Counted from the first letter of the stretch, positions 22,741 to 31,561 are shown. The stretch: DNA of 64,000 nucleotides from DASSQJ01 sp963773655 (GCA_963773655.1 CAVZBX010000003.1:248001-312000); one strand, 5' to 3'. A program made the numbers and translations. Notes: generated by a model not told the origin, from the sequence alone.

Positions 22741-23831
22741 GCGACGACACCCGCCCCGAGCCCGCGGCCCCGGCGCGTCGCGGGCTGCCGACCACCCAGC
22801 GGGTCGACCCGCCGCGCTACCTCGCCACCTACCTCGACCGCCAGGCCCGGGCGACACCGGACGCCGGGGAGGGCGACGGCTCCACCCCGCTCTACCTGCG
22901 CCGGTTCCGCGAGCGCCGCGCCCAGCCCACGTCGGGGCCGCAGGCGCTCCCGCCGCTCCACGAGCGGGTCGGGATGGGCGTGCAGCGGGCGATGTCCGAG
23001 GACAACCGCACCAAGGAGATCTCCGCCCCGCCGCAGGCCCGCAAGAAGGTCGTCGCCGACGTCTACCTCATCCGGCACGGCGAGACCCAGGGCTACTCCA
23101 CCGAGTCCGGCCTCACCCCGCTCGGCACCTGGCAGGCGCACACCTACGGCCACACGGTGTCCAAGCGGGTGTCGCCCGGCGAGACGCTCGTCCTGCGCCA
23201 CGCCGACACCAACCGGGCCCGCGAGACCGCGCAGAACATCGACCGCGGCCTCCAGGACGGCCTGGCCCTGTTCGAGAAGGACGTCAAGGTCTTCGAGCCC
23301 GAGCCGATGGAGGAGTTCCGCAACTTCGGCGTCGCCACTCCCGACGGCGTCCGCGACGTCACCGCCGCGTTCCGGCGGTACTACTCGACCCTCGAGGAGT
23401 TCGAGCGCACCGCGCTCGGCGACCGCCCGATGTGGCTGGTCGAGATCGACCGGTTCTGGCGCACCCAGCAGGGCGGGGCCGACCCGATCCAGCACTGGCT
23501 GCAGATCCCGATGCTGCACTTCGAGCCGCCGGTCATGTGCGTGCGGCGGTTCTGGACCGGCATCCAGCGCCTGGCCGCCGAGCACCCCGGCGCCCGGATG
23601 CTCGTCGCGTCCCACTCCGGGCCGATCCGGGCCTTCGCCATCGCCGCCCTCGGCTACGACCCCGGCGAGCCGTACAACACCGAGCACGTCCGGGTGAAGG
23701 TGTTCGACGGCGGCACCGAGGCGCTGGTCTCCTACCGCAACCGGGTCCAGGAGATCCACGTCCCCGAGATCACCACGCTGCCCACCTGGCAGCAGGGCGA
23801 GCACTGGGTCCCTCCGGGGACCGGGGCCTGA
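22737..23831 (+). CDS. Histidine-phosphatase (phosphoglycerate-mutase-like) protein
   Basis: 364 residues. The catalytic phospho-accepting His is in L-I-R-H-G-E-T (His114) and the second core His in VASHSGPIRAF near residue 290. The first 100 residues are a polar, Pro/Arg-rich extension not needed for the fold. ATGA overlap with the dioxygenase gene. In this operon, next to a split ATP-dependent phosphotransferase, the natural inference is that it removes phosphate from an aryl phosphate intermediate, the step that CreD performs in the Corynebacterium 4-cresol pathway. Sequence alone does not prove the substrate. Confidence 0.8.
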   Translation: MSDDTRPEPAAPARRGLPTTQRVDPPRYLATYLDRQARATPDAGEGDGSTPLYLRRFRERRAQPTSGPQALPPLHERVGMGVQRAMSEDNRTKEISAPPQARKKVVADVYLIRHGETQGYSTESGLTPLGTWQAHTYGHTVSKRVSPGETLVLRHADTNRARETAQNIDRGLQDGLALFEKDVKVFEPEPMEEFRNFGVATPDGVRDVTAAFRRYYSTLEEFERTALGDRPMWLVEIDRFWRTQQGGADPIQHWLQIPMLHFEPPVMCVRRFWTGIQRLAAEHPGARMLVASHSGPIRAFAIAALGYDPGEPYNTEHVRVKVFDGGTEALVSYRNRVQEIHVPEITTLPTWQQGEHWVPPGTGA

Positions 23832-23925
23832 GGCGGGGACGTGGATGTGCCGCAGCTGTCCGACCGTGACCGAGGAGGAGTGGGCCGCGCCCGCCGCCGT
23901 GCCCACGCCGGAGAAGGAGGCCAGG

Positions 23926-25002
23926 GTGGCTGAGTCGTCGCCGTACATCGTCTGGTTCGAGGACTACACCGACGAGGACCGAACCCGCGTCGGGGGGAAG
24001 AACGCCTCGCTCGGGTCGATGACCACCGCCGGCCTGCCGGTGCCGCCGGGCTTCGCCGTCACCACGGAGGCCTTCGAGACGCTGCGCGGCGACCCGCAGC
24101 TCGTCGGCCTGGTCCGGGGGGCGCTGCAGTCCAGCGACGCCGACGACCCGCACAAGCTGCGGGCCGTGTCGCAGCACATCCGCGCCGCCATCGAGGCCCA
24201 CCCCATCCCGGGCGACATCGAGGAGGCGATCCGCTCCGCCTACGCGTCGTTCTCCCAGCGCTGCGGGCTCGACGCCGTCGGGGTCGCGGTCCGCTCCTCC
24301 GCCACGGCCGAGGACCAGCCGGACGCCTCGTTCGCGGGGCAGCAGGACACCTACCTGTGGATCGAGGGGGCCGACGCCGTGGTCGACCACGTGCGCCGCT
24401 GCTGGTCCTCGGTCTTCACCGACCGCGCCATCGCCTACCGGCACGCCATGGGGTACCCCGACAGCGGCATCTCGATGTCGGTCGGCATCCAGAAGATGGT
24501 CGACCCCCGGGCCTCCGGGGTGGCCTTCACCCTCAACCCCACCACCGGCGACCGCTCGCAGGTGGCGATCGACGCCTCGTGGGGGCTCGGTGAGGCGGTG
24601 GTCTCCGGCGAGGTCACCCCCGACAACTTCCTCGTCGACAAGGTGCTGCGCACCGTCATCGAGCGGAAGATCTCCGACAAGCACATCGAGTACCGCCACG
24701 ACGGCGTCGGCGTGCGGCCCTGCCCCGTCGACGACGAGCGGCGCACGCAGCCGTGCCTCACCGACGAGGAGATCCTCGTCGTGGCCGCGATGGCCCGCCG
24801 GGCGGAGAAGCACTACGGCGTGCCGCAGGACGTGGAGTGGGCCCTGGACAAGGACCTCCCCGCCGGCGAGAACGTCATCCTCCTCCAGGCCCGGCCGGAG
24901 ACGGTCTGGTCCAGGAAGCCGCGCGAGTCGGTGAGCCACGGCACCTACGACCCGATGGCCTCGATCGTCTCGACGCTGATCGCGCCGATCAGGAAGAAGT
25001 AG
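23926..25002 (+). CDS. PEP-synthase-type ATP-binding protein (PPDK N-terminal domain), CreH-like
   Basis: 358 residues. I use the GTG at 23926 because AAGGAGG stands six bases before it; earlier in-frame starts add a Cys/Pro-rich stretch. The PPDK/PEP-synthase nucleotide-binding domain is complete: GGKNASLG near 23, AVRSSATAED with its ATP-binding Arg, SFAGQQDTYL, VEWALDKD and ILLQARPETVWS. It lacks the phosphohistidine and PEP/pyruvate domains, which are on the next protein. This split is known for phenylphosphate synthase and CreH/CreI, where ATP gives AMP, phosphate and an aryl phosphate. Confidence 0.83.
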   Translation: MAESSPYIVWFEDYTDEDRTRVGGKNASLGSMTTAGLPVPPGFAVTTEAFETLRGDPQLVGLVRGALQSSDADDPHKLRAVSQHIRAAIEAHPIPGDIEEAIRSAYASFSQRCGLDAVGVAVRSSATAEDQPDASFAGQQDTYLWIEGADAVVDHVRRCWSSVFTDRAIAYRHAMGYPDSGISMSVGIQKMVDPRASGVAFTLNPTTGDRSQVAIDASWGLGEAVVSGEVTPDNFLVDKVLRTVIERKISDKHIEYRHDGVGVRPCPVDDERRTQPCLTDEEILVVAAMARRAEKHYGVPQDVEWALDKDLPAGENVILLQARPETVWSRKPRESVSHGTYDPMASIVSTLIAPIRKK

Positions 25003-25089
25003 TCCCGTCCCCGCCCCTCCCCACCCCGCATCACCACCCCACCAGCAGGACACGCGCCCCGGCGCGAGGCACGGCAAAGGAGCCAGCCG

Positions 25090-26898
25090 ATGACCGAGAA
25101 CCGCTTCCCCAGCCCGTTCGAGCTCGAGGTGCCCGAGGGCGCCGAGGGCTGGGAGGAGCTCTACCCCTACTCCGTCCTCTTCTCCGAGGGACGCAGGGAG
25201 TACGAGGACCGGCAGTTCTGGTTCATGGACTCCATGCACTGGGGCTGGGCGATGTCGCCGTGGGACTGCGACCACCTGATGTTCGCCATCGCCTCGCTGA
25301 GCCAGTACAACTCGCGGCACTACCTCGTGCCACCGGCCAACGGGATCAACTTCCGGGTGCACCTGGGCTACCCGTACTTCTCACCGATGACGATCGACGA
25401 CGGTGCCGTCATCGAGGGCCGGGTGCCGCAGTTCATGGAGCGCGCCGGTCACTACTTCATGAACTGGGACGACCTCTACGAGAACTGGCTCGGCAAGGTC
25501 AAGGAGAACATCGCCGCGCTCGAGGCGATCGACTTCTCGCCGCTGCCCGAGACCGAGGACCTCGAGGTGGTCACCTCCGGCCGCGGGGTCGGCAGCGGCT
25601 GGGACCTGCAGGAGCAGTACCACCGCTTCCAGGACCTCGCCCAGAGGATCTGGCAGTACCACTTCGAGTTCCTCAACCTGGGCTACGCGGCCTACCTGGA
25701 CTTCTTCGGCTTCTGCAAGCAGGCCTTCCCCTCGATCCCGGACCTGGCCATCGCGAAGATGGTCGCCGGCATCGAGGTCGACCTGTTCCGACCGAACGAG
25801 GAGCTGAAGAAGCTCGCCCACCGGGCCATCGAGCTGGGCGTCGCGGACGCCTTCGCGAACCCGCAGGACGTCGACGGGGTGCACGCGGCCCTCGAGGGCG
25901 ACGCCGGCCGGCAGTGGCTCCAGGCCTGGCAGGAGGTGGAGGAGCCCTGGTTCAACTTCTCCAGCGGCACCGGCTTCTACTGGTACGACAAGACCTGGCG
26001 CCAGGACCGCTCGGTGCCCTACGCCTTCATCGCCGAGTACATCTCGAAGCTGCAGAGCGGACAGGACATCTCCCGCCCCATCGACGAGATCCGGGCCGAG
26101 CGCGACCGGATCGTCGCGGAGTACTCCGAGCTGCTCGCCTCGGACGAGGACCGCGAGGCGTTCAACGGCAAGCTCGGCCTGGCCCGCACCGTGTTCCCCT
26201 ACGTCGAGAACCACAACTTCTACATCGAGCACTGGTCGATGTCGGTCTTCTGGAAGAAGTCGCGGGAGCTCGGCGCCATGCTCGTCAAGGAAGGGTTCTT
26301 CACCGACGAGTCCGACGTCTACTTCGTGCGCCGCGAGGAGATGGACACCCTCCTGTTCGACCTGTACTCCGCGTGGGCGGTCGGGGCCGAGCCGGCCGGT
26401 CCGCACTTCTGGCCCGACAAGGTCGCCCGGCGCCGCCGGATCGTCGCCGCCCTCGAGGCGAGCAAGCCGCCGAAGGCGCTGGGGCCGCCTCCCTCGGTCG
26501 TCACGGAGCCGTTCACGATCATGCTCTGGGGCATCACCACCGACGCGGTCGAGCGCTGGCTCTCGCCCGACGACGACAGCGGCGCGATCACCGGCATGGC
26601 GGCCTCCCCGGGCGTCGCCGAGGGGCCGGCGCGGATCGTCTTCGACGCCGAGGACATCGGCGACGTGCAGGAGGGCGAGATCCTCGTCGCCCCGATCACG
26701 GCGCCGTCGTGGGCCCCGGTGTTCTCGAAGATCAAGGCCACCGTCACCGACATCGGCGGCCTGATGTCGCACGCGGCGATCGTCTGCCGGGAGTACGGCG
26801 TCCCGGCCGTCACCGGCACCGGCAAGGCCACGGAGTCGATCAGGACCGGCGACCTGATCAGGGTCGACGGCAACTCGGGCAAGGTCACCCGGCTCTGA
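25090..26898 (+). CDS. PEP-utilizing swivel-domain protein with large substrate domain, CreI-like
   Basis: 602 residues after an AAAGGAG site. The C-terminal 90 residues are the phosphohistidine swivel domain: TDIGGLMSHAAIVCREYG, with His561 as the expected phosphate carrier, then VPAVTGTGKAT. The first 480 residues are helical and unusually rich in Trp, Tyr and Phe (FWFMDSMHWGWAMSPWD, FYWYDKTW, EHWSMSVFW), suiting an aromatic substrate. Together with the protein encoded upstream it forms a complete dikinase-like enzyme. There is no PEP/pyruvate barrel, so the acceptor should be something other than pyruvate, most likely a phenol. Confidence 0.83.
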   Translation: MTENRFPSPFELEVPEGAEGWEELYPYSVLFSEGRREYEDRQFWFMDSMHWGWAMSPWDCDHLMFAIASLSQYNSRHYLVPPANGINFRVHLGYPYFSPMTIDDGAVIEGRVPQFMERAGHYFMNWDDLYENWLGKVKENIAALEAIDFSPLPETEDLEVVTSGRGVGSGWDLQEQYHRFQDLAQRIWQYHFEFLNLGYAAYLDFFGFCKQAFPSIPDLAIAKMVAGIEVDLFRPNEELKKLAHRAIELGVADAFANPQDVDGVHAALEGDAGRQWLQAWQEVEEPWFNFSSGTGFYWYDKTWRQDRSVPYAFIAEYISKLQSGQDISRPIDEIRAERDRIVAEYSELLASDEDREAFNGKLGLARTVFPYVENHNFYIEHWSMSVFWKKSRELGAMLVKEGFFTDESDVYFVRREEMDTLLFDLYSAWAVGAEPAGPHFWPDKVARRRRIVAALEASKPPKALGPPPSVVTEPFTIMLWGITTDAVERWLSPDDDSGAITGMAASPGVAEGPARIVFDAEDIGDVQEGEILVAPITAPSWAPVFSKIKATVTDIGGLMSHAAIVCREYGVPAVTGTGKATESIRTGDLIRVDGNSGKVTRL

Positions 26899-26938
26899 GC
26901 GGCCGGCGACGCGACACGGCAGGACGACAGGAGAGACG

Positions 26939-28282
26939 ATGCTCAAGCAGGAGCTCAACGAGCAGCTGACCCAGGTGGGCCCCGGCACCCCGATGGGCGA
27001 GCTGCTGCGGCGCTACTGGTACCCCGTGGCCTTCGTCCGCGAGCTCGACGAGTGGCCGATCAAGAAGGTGCGGCTGCTCGGCGAGAACTTCGCGCTGTGG
27101 AAGCAGCCGAGCGGGCGCTACGGCATCATGCAGGAGCACTGCCCGCACCGGCGGGCCTCGATGGTCTACGGCGTCGTCGAGGAGGAGGGCCTGCGGTGCG
27201 GCTACCACGGCTGGCTGTTCGACGAGGGCGGCCAGTGCCTGGACCAGCCGGCCGAGCCGGAGGGCTCCACCTTCGCGAACCGGGTCCAGGCCTTCGCCGG
27301 CAGGGCCGAGGTGATGGGCGGGATGGTCTGGGCCTACGTCGGCCCGGGCCCCGCGCCCGAGCTGCCGCGCTTCGACGTCTACGTCGACAAGGGGTTCAAG
27401 GACGTCGGCTGGACCGTGCTCCCGTGCAACTGGCTGCAGATCATGGAGAACTCCGTGGACCCGCACCACGTGGAGTGGCTGCACGGCCGGTACTTCAAGT
27501 TCCTCGGCGAGCAGCAGGGGTTCCTCGCCCCGCCGGGGTTCCAGAAGAAGCACCTCAAGGTGGCCTTCGACGACATGGAGTGGGGCATCCTCAAGCGCCG
27601 CGTCCTCGAGGGCAACAGCGAGGAGAACGACGACTGGGCGGTCGGCCACCCGCTCGTGTTCCCCTACTGCATGCGCGTCGGCGGCGCCGGCATCGAGCAG
27701 ATGCAGATCCGGGTGCCGATCGACGACACCCACACCTGGACGGCCTTCTACTCCAGCCACCAGCCGCCGGGGATGGAGACCTTCCCGGAGCAGGTGTACC
27801 CCGTCGACTACGAGTTCGAGTGGCTCGACGCGAACGGCGAGCACATCGTCGACTACATCGAGGGCCAGGACATCATGGCCTGGGTCACCCAGGGCGACAT
27901 CAACGACCGCACCGCCGAGCACCTCGGCAAGTCCGACATCGGCGTCATCCAGCTGCGCAAGATGTTCCGCGAGCAGATGGCGCTGGTGGCCGAGGGCAAG
28001 GACCCCACCGTCGGGTTCACCCGGGACGAGCACGACCGCATCGGGCTGCCCTGCGAGAAGGACAAGTTCGGGGTCGACTACACCGAGTTCGCCCTGTCGT
28101 GGCTCTCCGGTGGGTCCGGGCGGTACTCGCCGGCGATGGACACGATCAAGAAGCTCTACCTCGAGGCCGCCGCCCTGCGCGGCGACACCTCGTGGAGCGT
28201 CGCCCGGGCCGACGAGCTCATCGAGAACTCCGCGGCCGAGGTGGCGCGGCGCAAGCGGCTCGCGGCCCAGGCCGAGCGGTGA
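26939..28282 (+). CDS. Rieske oxygenase, phthalate 4,5-dioxygenase type
   Basis: 447 residues after a GGAGAGACG site. Rieske cluster: Cys68-x-His70 and Cys87-x2-His90. Mononuclear iron site: Asp174, His177 and His182 in NSVDPHHVEWLHG; the third carboxylate lies in the region GDINDRTAEHLGKSD. The opening LTQVGPGTPMGELLRRYWYP is typical of the phthalate-type single-subunit oxygenases, which act on anionic aromatics. An aryl phosphate would be a similar anionic substrate. It needs electrons from a reductase that is not nearby; the Rieske ferredoxin at 16190 is one candidate. Confidence 0.86.
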   Translation: MLKQELNEQLTQVGPGTPMGELLRRYWYPVAFVRELDEWPIKKVRLLGENFALWKQPSGRYGIMQEHCPHRRASMVYGVVEEEGLRCGYHGWLFDEGGQCLDQPAEPEGSTFANRVQAFAGRAEVMGGMVWAYVGPGPAPELPRFDVYVDKGFKDVGWTVLPCNWLQIMENSVDPHHVEWLHGRYFKFLGEQQGFLAPPGFQKKHLKVAFDDMEWGILKRRVLEGNSEENDDWAVGHPLVFPYCMRVGGAGIEQMQIRVPIDDTHTWTAFYSSHQPPGMETFPEQVYPVDYEFEWLDANGEHIVDYIEGQDIMAWVTQGDINDRTAEHLGKSDIGVIQLRKMFREQMALVAEGKDPTVGFTRDEHDRIGLPCEKDKFGVDYTEFALSWLSGGSGRYSPAMDTIKKLYLEAAALRGDTSWSVARADELIENSAAEVARRKRLAAQAER

Positions 28283-28632
28283 CCGGTGGCCGCCGCCCCC
28301 ACGACGGCGCACCCCGTGCGTCGAGCACCGTCCCCGCGCCGCGGTACCGCCGGGAGCCGCAGTGGAGCAACCACGTCGAGCACGAGGCGCCCGTCGCCGA
28401 CCGCCGGCTCAGCGGCACCCACTGGTGGGACCCCGACCGGATCGCCCACGTGAACGACGCCCCGCAGTACTGTCCGGCGTGCGGCCGCGCGCTGGACGGT
28501 GCGGGCTCGCTCGCGGTGGAGTACTGGCAGGGTGACGACCGCACCTTCCACACCCGCTGCGGAGAGTGCGGCTGGAGCGGCGACATCACGAAGGTGGACC
28601 GGATGATCGGGCACGAGGCCCCGCATGACTGA
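28279..28632 (+). CDS. Small zinc-ribbon protein of the catabolic operon
   Basis: 117 residues, GTG start overlapping the oxygenase stop. Two CxxC knuckles (YCPACGR and RCGECGW) about 32 residues apart form a rubredoxin- or zinc-ribbon-like site, preceded by a basic/aromatic N-terminal half (TEHWWD-like GTHWWDPDR). Such a site could bind zinc as a structural element or iron as an electron carrier. Given its place after the Rieske oxygenase, an electron-transfer or assembly role is possible. Family not recognised. Confidence 0.6.
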   Translation: MTGGRRPHDGAPRASSTVPAPRYRREPQWSNHVEHEAPVADRRLSGTHWWDPDRIAHVNDAPQYCPACGRALDGAGSLAVEYWQGDDRTFHTRCGECGWSGDITKVDRMIGHEAPHD

Positions 28633-29248
28633 GGCGACCTCGGTCGTCCTGTTCGACTTCGGCGGGGTCGTCATCCGCACCCCGTTCGAGCTGCACCGGT
28701 ACGACTGGCACGGGCCGTTCGACCCGTCGTCGGACCCGCCCTGGGAGGCGATGCAGCGCGGCGAGATCACCGAGCGCGAGTACTGGCACCGGCGGGCGTC
28801 GGTGTACCACCCGGACGCCCAGGACCCCACGCACGCGTTCATGCGCGACCTCTACGAGCAGGACGAGGCGGTCATCGTGCGGCCGGAGGTGGTGGGGCTC
28901 CTGGACTCCCTCGCGGACGCCGGCCTGCGCCGCGCCGTGCTCACCAACGACCTCGCCGCCTTCCACCCGCCGGAGTGGATCGAGCGGATGCGGGTGGTCC
29001 GCCGCTTCGACCCGGTGATCGACCTCTCCCACGTGGGGTTCCTCAAGCCGCAGCCGGAGGCGTTCGAGCACGCCCTGAAGGCGCTGGGGCTGGACCGCTC
29101 GGACGCGGGCCGGGTCGTGTTCGTCGACGACCAGCGGCGCAACGTGGCGGGGGCGCTGGCCGTGGGGATGCGCGGGCTCTGGTTCGACCCCACCGACGTG
29201 GCCGGGTCGGTGGCCCGGGTGCGGGCCGAGGTCGGCCTCGACGGCTGA
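28625..29248 (+). CDS. HAD-superfamily hydrolase (rightward operon)
   Basis: 207 residues overlapping the zinc-ribbon gene by 8 bp. HAD motifs: I VVLFDFGGV (second Asp replaced by Gly), II AVLTNDLAAF, III LKPQPEAF, IV VVFVDDQRRN. Same DxGG variant as the HAD protein at 15546. It could be an additional phosphatase or a dehalogenase-like hydrolase. It is the last gene of the rightward operon. Confidence 0.75.
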   Translation: MTEATSVVLFDFGGVVIRTPFELHRYDWHGPFDPSSDPPWEAMQRGEITEREYWHRRASVYHPDAQDPTHAFMRDLYEQDEAVIVRPEVVGLLDSLADAGLRRAVLTNDLAAFHPPEWIERMRVVRRFDPVIDLSHVGFLKPQPEAFEHALKALGLDRSDAGRVVFVDDQRRNVAGALAVGMRGLWFDPTDVAGSVARVRAEVGLDG

Positions 29249-29600
29249 CTCCCCGGGCCTGCGGCGGCGGTCGGGCCCCTGGGCTCCCGACCCGTGGCAG
29301 CCGCTGCGCGCACGCGATCCGTCAACGCGCGCGGCGGCCCGGCGACTCGACGCCGCCGCTGTGCGCACGCGACCCGTCGCGGCGCCGGCCACTCGCGCGC
29401 CGGCTCTGGTCCCCTTGCGGGGATGGCGGTGCTGCGGCACCTTGACCCCGCGGGAGCGACCAGAGCCGGCGGGAGCGACCAGAGCCGGCGGGAGCGACCA
29501 GACCCGGCGGGTCGTCCAGGGGGCGAGCACCGGGAACCAACGCGGGCGGATGCGCGCTGAGTCTGTCAACCGCCCACGACGTCCTCGCAGGAGTCCTCCC
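29249..29600. other. Intergenic repeat and hairpin region after the catabolic operon
   Basis: No gene is supported. It holds two imperfect copies of a CGCTG(C/T)GCGCACGCGA motif (about 29301 and 29357), a 13-bp inverted repeat GCCGGCTCTGGTC (29399-29411) with GACCAGAGCCGGC (29458-29470), and three 19-bp tandem repeats. It probably separates transcription of the catabolic operon from the DUF3105 gene. Confidence 0.5.
29452..29508 (+). repeat. Three 19-bp tandem repeats
   Basis: GGGAGCGACCAGAGCCGGC starts at 29452, 29471 and 29490; the third has one change (ACCC for AGCC). The first copy also forms the right arm of a 13-bp hairpin with 29399-29411. Confidence 0.8.
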
Positions 29601-30236
29601 GTGACCCCGTCATCCCGCCCCTCCCGCGCCCGTCTCGAGGAGCTGAAGCAGGCCCAGAAGGCCAGGGAGCGCCGCACCCGCACCCTGTGGATCGGCGCTA
29701 CCACCGCCGTCATCCTGGTCATCGCCGGGGTCGTGGGCTTCGCCGTCGCCCGCGACGTGTCGAACCGGCCGAGCCTGGACGCGGTGCGCACCTACGAGGT
29801 CACGGCGAACCACGTGTCGACGTCGGTGGACTACGAGCAGTCGCCGCCGGTGGGTGGCGACCACAACCAGGTGTGGCTCAACTGCGGCGTCTACGACGAG
29901 CCGGTGCCGAACGAGCTCGCCGTCCACTCGCTCGAGCACGGTGCCGTCTGGATCACCCACAGCCCGGACCTGCCGGCCGACGAGGTCGCCCAGCTGGTGG
30001 ACAGCGTGCCGTCGGACTACATCATCGTCTCGCCCTTCGAGGCGCTGCCGTCCCCCGTCGTCGCCTCGGCCTGGGGGCACCAGCTCGTGCTCGACGGCGT
30101 GAGCGACCCACGGCTCGCCGAGTTCATCCGCGAGTACCGGCAGGGTCCGCAGACGCCGGAGCCCGGCGCCGCGTGCACCGGCGGCAGCGACGGCACCACC
30201 ACCGAGGGAGCCGGCATGGACGAGCCGGTCTCGTGA
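29601..30236 (+). CDS. DUF3105 membrane-anchored protein
   Basis: 211 residues, GTG after an AGGAG site. A basic N-terminal segment is followed by one membrane helix (about 29-50) and an extracytoplasmic domain with YEQSPPVGGDHNQVWLNCG, VHSLEHGAVWITH and PVVASAWGHQL, the signature blocks of DUF3105. The conserved His and Cys residues suggest metal binding. GTGA overlap with the DUF305 gene, a pairing common in actinobacteria. Role unknown. Confidence 0.83.
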   Translation: MTPSSRPSRARLEELKQAQKARERRTRTLWIGATTAVILVIAGVVGFAVARDVSNRPSLDAVRTYEVTANHVSTSVDYEQSPPVGGDHNQVWLNCGVYDEPVPNELAVHSLEHGAVWITHSPDLPADEVAQLVDSVPSDYIIVSPFEALPSPVVASAWGHQLVLDGVSDPRLAEFIREYRQGPQTPEPGAACTGGSDGTTTEGAGMDEPVS

Positions 30237-30838
30237 CCCGCTCCGGTGGGCGGCTCGCGCTCGCCGTCATGGCAGTCGTCGCGATGGTCGTGGGCGGGCT
30301 CGCGACCTTCCTGGTCCTCCGGGCGACCGGGGAGACGTCGGTCCTCGACACCGGCGCCGACGCCGGGTTCGCGAGGGACATGCAGACCCACCACCTCCAG
30401 GCCGTCGAGATGGCCTTCCTCGTCCGCGACCGCACCGAGGACCCGGAGGTGCGCACCCTCGCCTTCGACATCCTCACCAGCCAGCAACAGCAGGCCGGGC
30501 AGATGTACGGCTGGCTGGTCCAGTGGGGCCTGCCGCAGACCGGGCCGCGCGAGCCGATGGCGTGGGTGGGCGGCGATCACGGTCACGGCGAGGGCGGGGC
30601 GATGCCCGGGATGGCGACCGAGGCGCAGCTCGACGAGCTGCGAGCGGCCGAGGGCGTCGGGGCGGAGCGGATCTTCCTCGAGCTGATGATCGAGCACCAC
30701 CGGGGCGGAGTCGACATGGCCCGGGCGGCCCTCGCCGACGCGCGCACCGACGAGGTGCTGACCCTCGCCGGCGCCATCGAGCGTGCCCAGGCCACCGAGA
30801 TCGCCCTGATGGAGTCGATGCTCCGCGAGCGGAGCTGA
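30233..30838 (+). CDS. DUF305-family protein
   Basis: 201 residues with one N-terminal membrane helix (about 8-28) and a ferritin-like helical domain outside. The two DUF305 motifs are FARDMQTHHLQAVEMAF and LMIEHHRGGVDMARAAL, each supplying His and Met residues suited to copper. Co-translated with the DUF3105 protein. A role in copper or metal handling is likely but not proven. Confidence 0.83.
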   Translation: MTRSGGRLALAVMAVVAMVVGGLATFLVLRATGETSVLDTGADAGFARDMQTHHLQAVEMAFLVRDRTEDPEVRTLAFDILTSQQQQAGQMYGWLVQWGLPQTGPREPMAWVGGDHGHGEGGAMPGMATEAQLDELRAAEGVGAERIFLELMIEHHRGGVDMARAALADARTDEVLTLAGAIERAQATEIALMESMLRERS

Positions 30839-30939
30839 GCCAGCACGCCTCCGGGGCCGCGGCCGAGTGGCGTTCCAGACATCCTCGCTGCCGTAGGCGG
30901 CGGCGGCGGGAGACTGGAGGGTGGAGAGGAGGTGTCGAG

Positions 30940-31251
30940 ATGACCGAGTACCTTGCACCCCCGACCGGACACGACGGCACCGAGCAGGGCGACGCCGAGC
31001 TCCGGCAGCGCGCCGTGAAGCGCCTCGAGGACAAGCGTGGCCTGGCCGCGCACGCCCTGGCCTACGTCTGCGTCAACCTGCTGCTCGTCGCGATCTGGTT
31101 CGTGACCGGTGCGGCCTTCTTCTGGCCGGTGTTCCCGATCTTCGGGTGGGGCATCGGGCTGGCCTTCCACGCCTGGGACGTGCTGTGGCCCACAGCCGGC
31201 GAGCAGGCGATCCAGTCGGAGATGGAACGGCTGCGCCACCGTCAGGCCTAG
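30940..31251 (+). CDS. 2TM-domain small membrane protein
   Basis: 103 residues after a GAGAGGAGG site. RAVKRLEDKRGLAAHALAYV leads into two hydrophobic helices (about 40-60 and 63-82) with a VTGAAFFWPVFPIFGWG turn, the 2TM domain often found beside or fused to histidine kinases. Here it stands alone. Function unknown. Confidence 0.75.
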   Translation: MTEYLAPPTGHDGTEQGDAELRQRAVKRLEDKRGLAAHALAYVCVNLLLVAIWFVTGAAFFWPVFPIFGWGIGLAFHAWDVLWPTAGEQAIQSEMERLRHRQA

Positions 31252-31358
31252 GGCCCCCGCTGGGCCCCCGGCGCAGCACGAACGGCCACCGGGCCGCGTG
31301 CACCGCAGCGCTGCGCACGCGGAAGCTCCCACGGCACCCGGCAGTTTCGAGGTGTGGT

Positions 31359-31375
31359 GGGAGCTTCTGCGTGAG
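31359..31375 (-). repeat. Dispersed 17-bp motif, copy near 31.4 kb
   Basis: GGGAGCTTCTGCGTGAG is the exact reverse complement of CTCACGCAGAAGCTCCC found at 11099-11115 and 11216-11232. In all copies it forms one arm of a hairpin based on GGGAGCT/AGCTCCC. Confidence 0.6.
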
Positions 31376-31499
31376 GGCGTCGGCAGCCGGGACGTGGTCG
31401 GGCGAACAGGCTCGCGGGGACGGCCCCGTCGACGGCGTCGTGGTGCCTGGGGCGTGGGTCGTGGGGTCGTGGCGGCGTGGGGCGTGGGTCGTGGCGTCG

Positions 31500-31561
31500 T
31501 GGCGGCGTGGGGCGTGGGGCGTGGGGCGTGGGGCCTGGGGCGTGGGGCCTGGGGCGTGGGA
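31500..31561 (+). repeat. G-rich heptad repeats, G-quadruplex-like
   Basis: Seven consecutive GGGG runs spaced by CGT or CCT (GTGGGGCGTGGGGC and so on). Four or more G4 tracts with 3-base loops meet the usual pattern for G-quadruplexes. It ends 12 bases before the ATG at 31573, on the coding strand. Confidence 0.65.

Noticed and set aside
23926..26898. Phosphoenolpyruvate synthase or rifampicin phosphotransferase split in two by a frameshift
   Set aside because: Both proteins have their own ribosome-binding sites, 87 bp apart, and there is no PEP/pyruvate barrel. The first part ends naturally. Gene context favours an aromatic acceptor.
20870..29248. Anaerobic phenol degradation through phenylphosphate carboxylase
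   Set aside because: No carboxylase genes are present, while oxygen-using Rieske and extradiol enzymes are.
13150..29248. Catabolic locus as a recently acquired island
   Set aside because: No integrase, transposase or tRNA boundary, and base composition and codon use look the same as the neighbours by eye.
29294..29560. Open frame in the intergenic region before DUF3105
   Set aside because: It is built from 19-bp and other repeats and has no ribosome-binding site.
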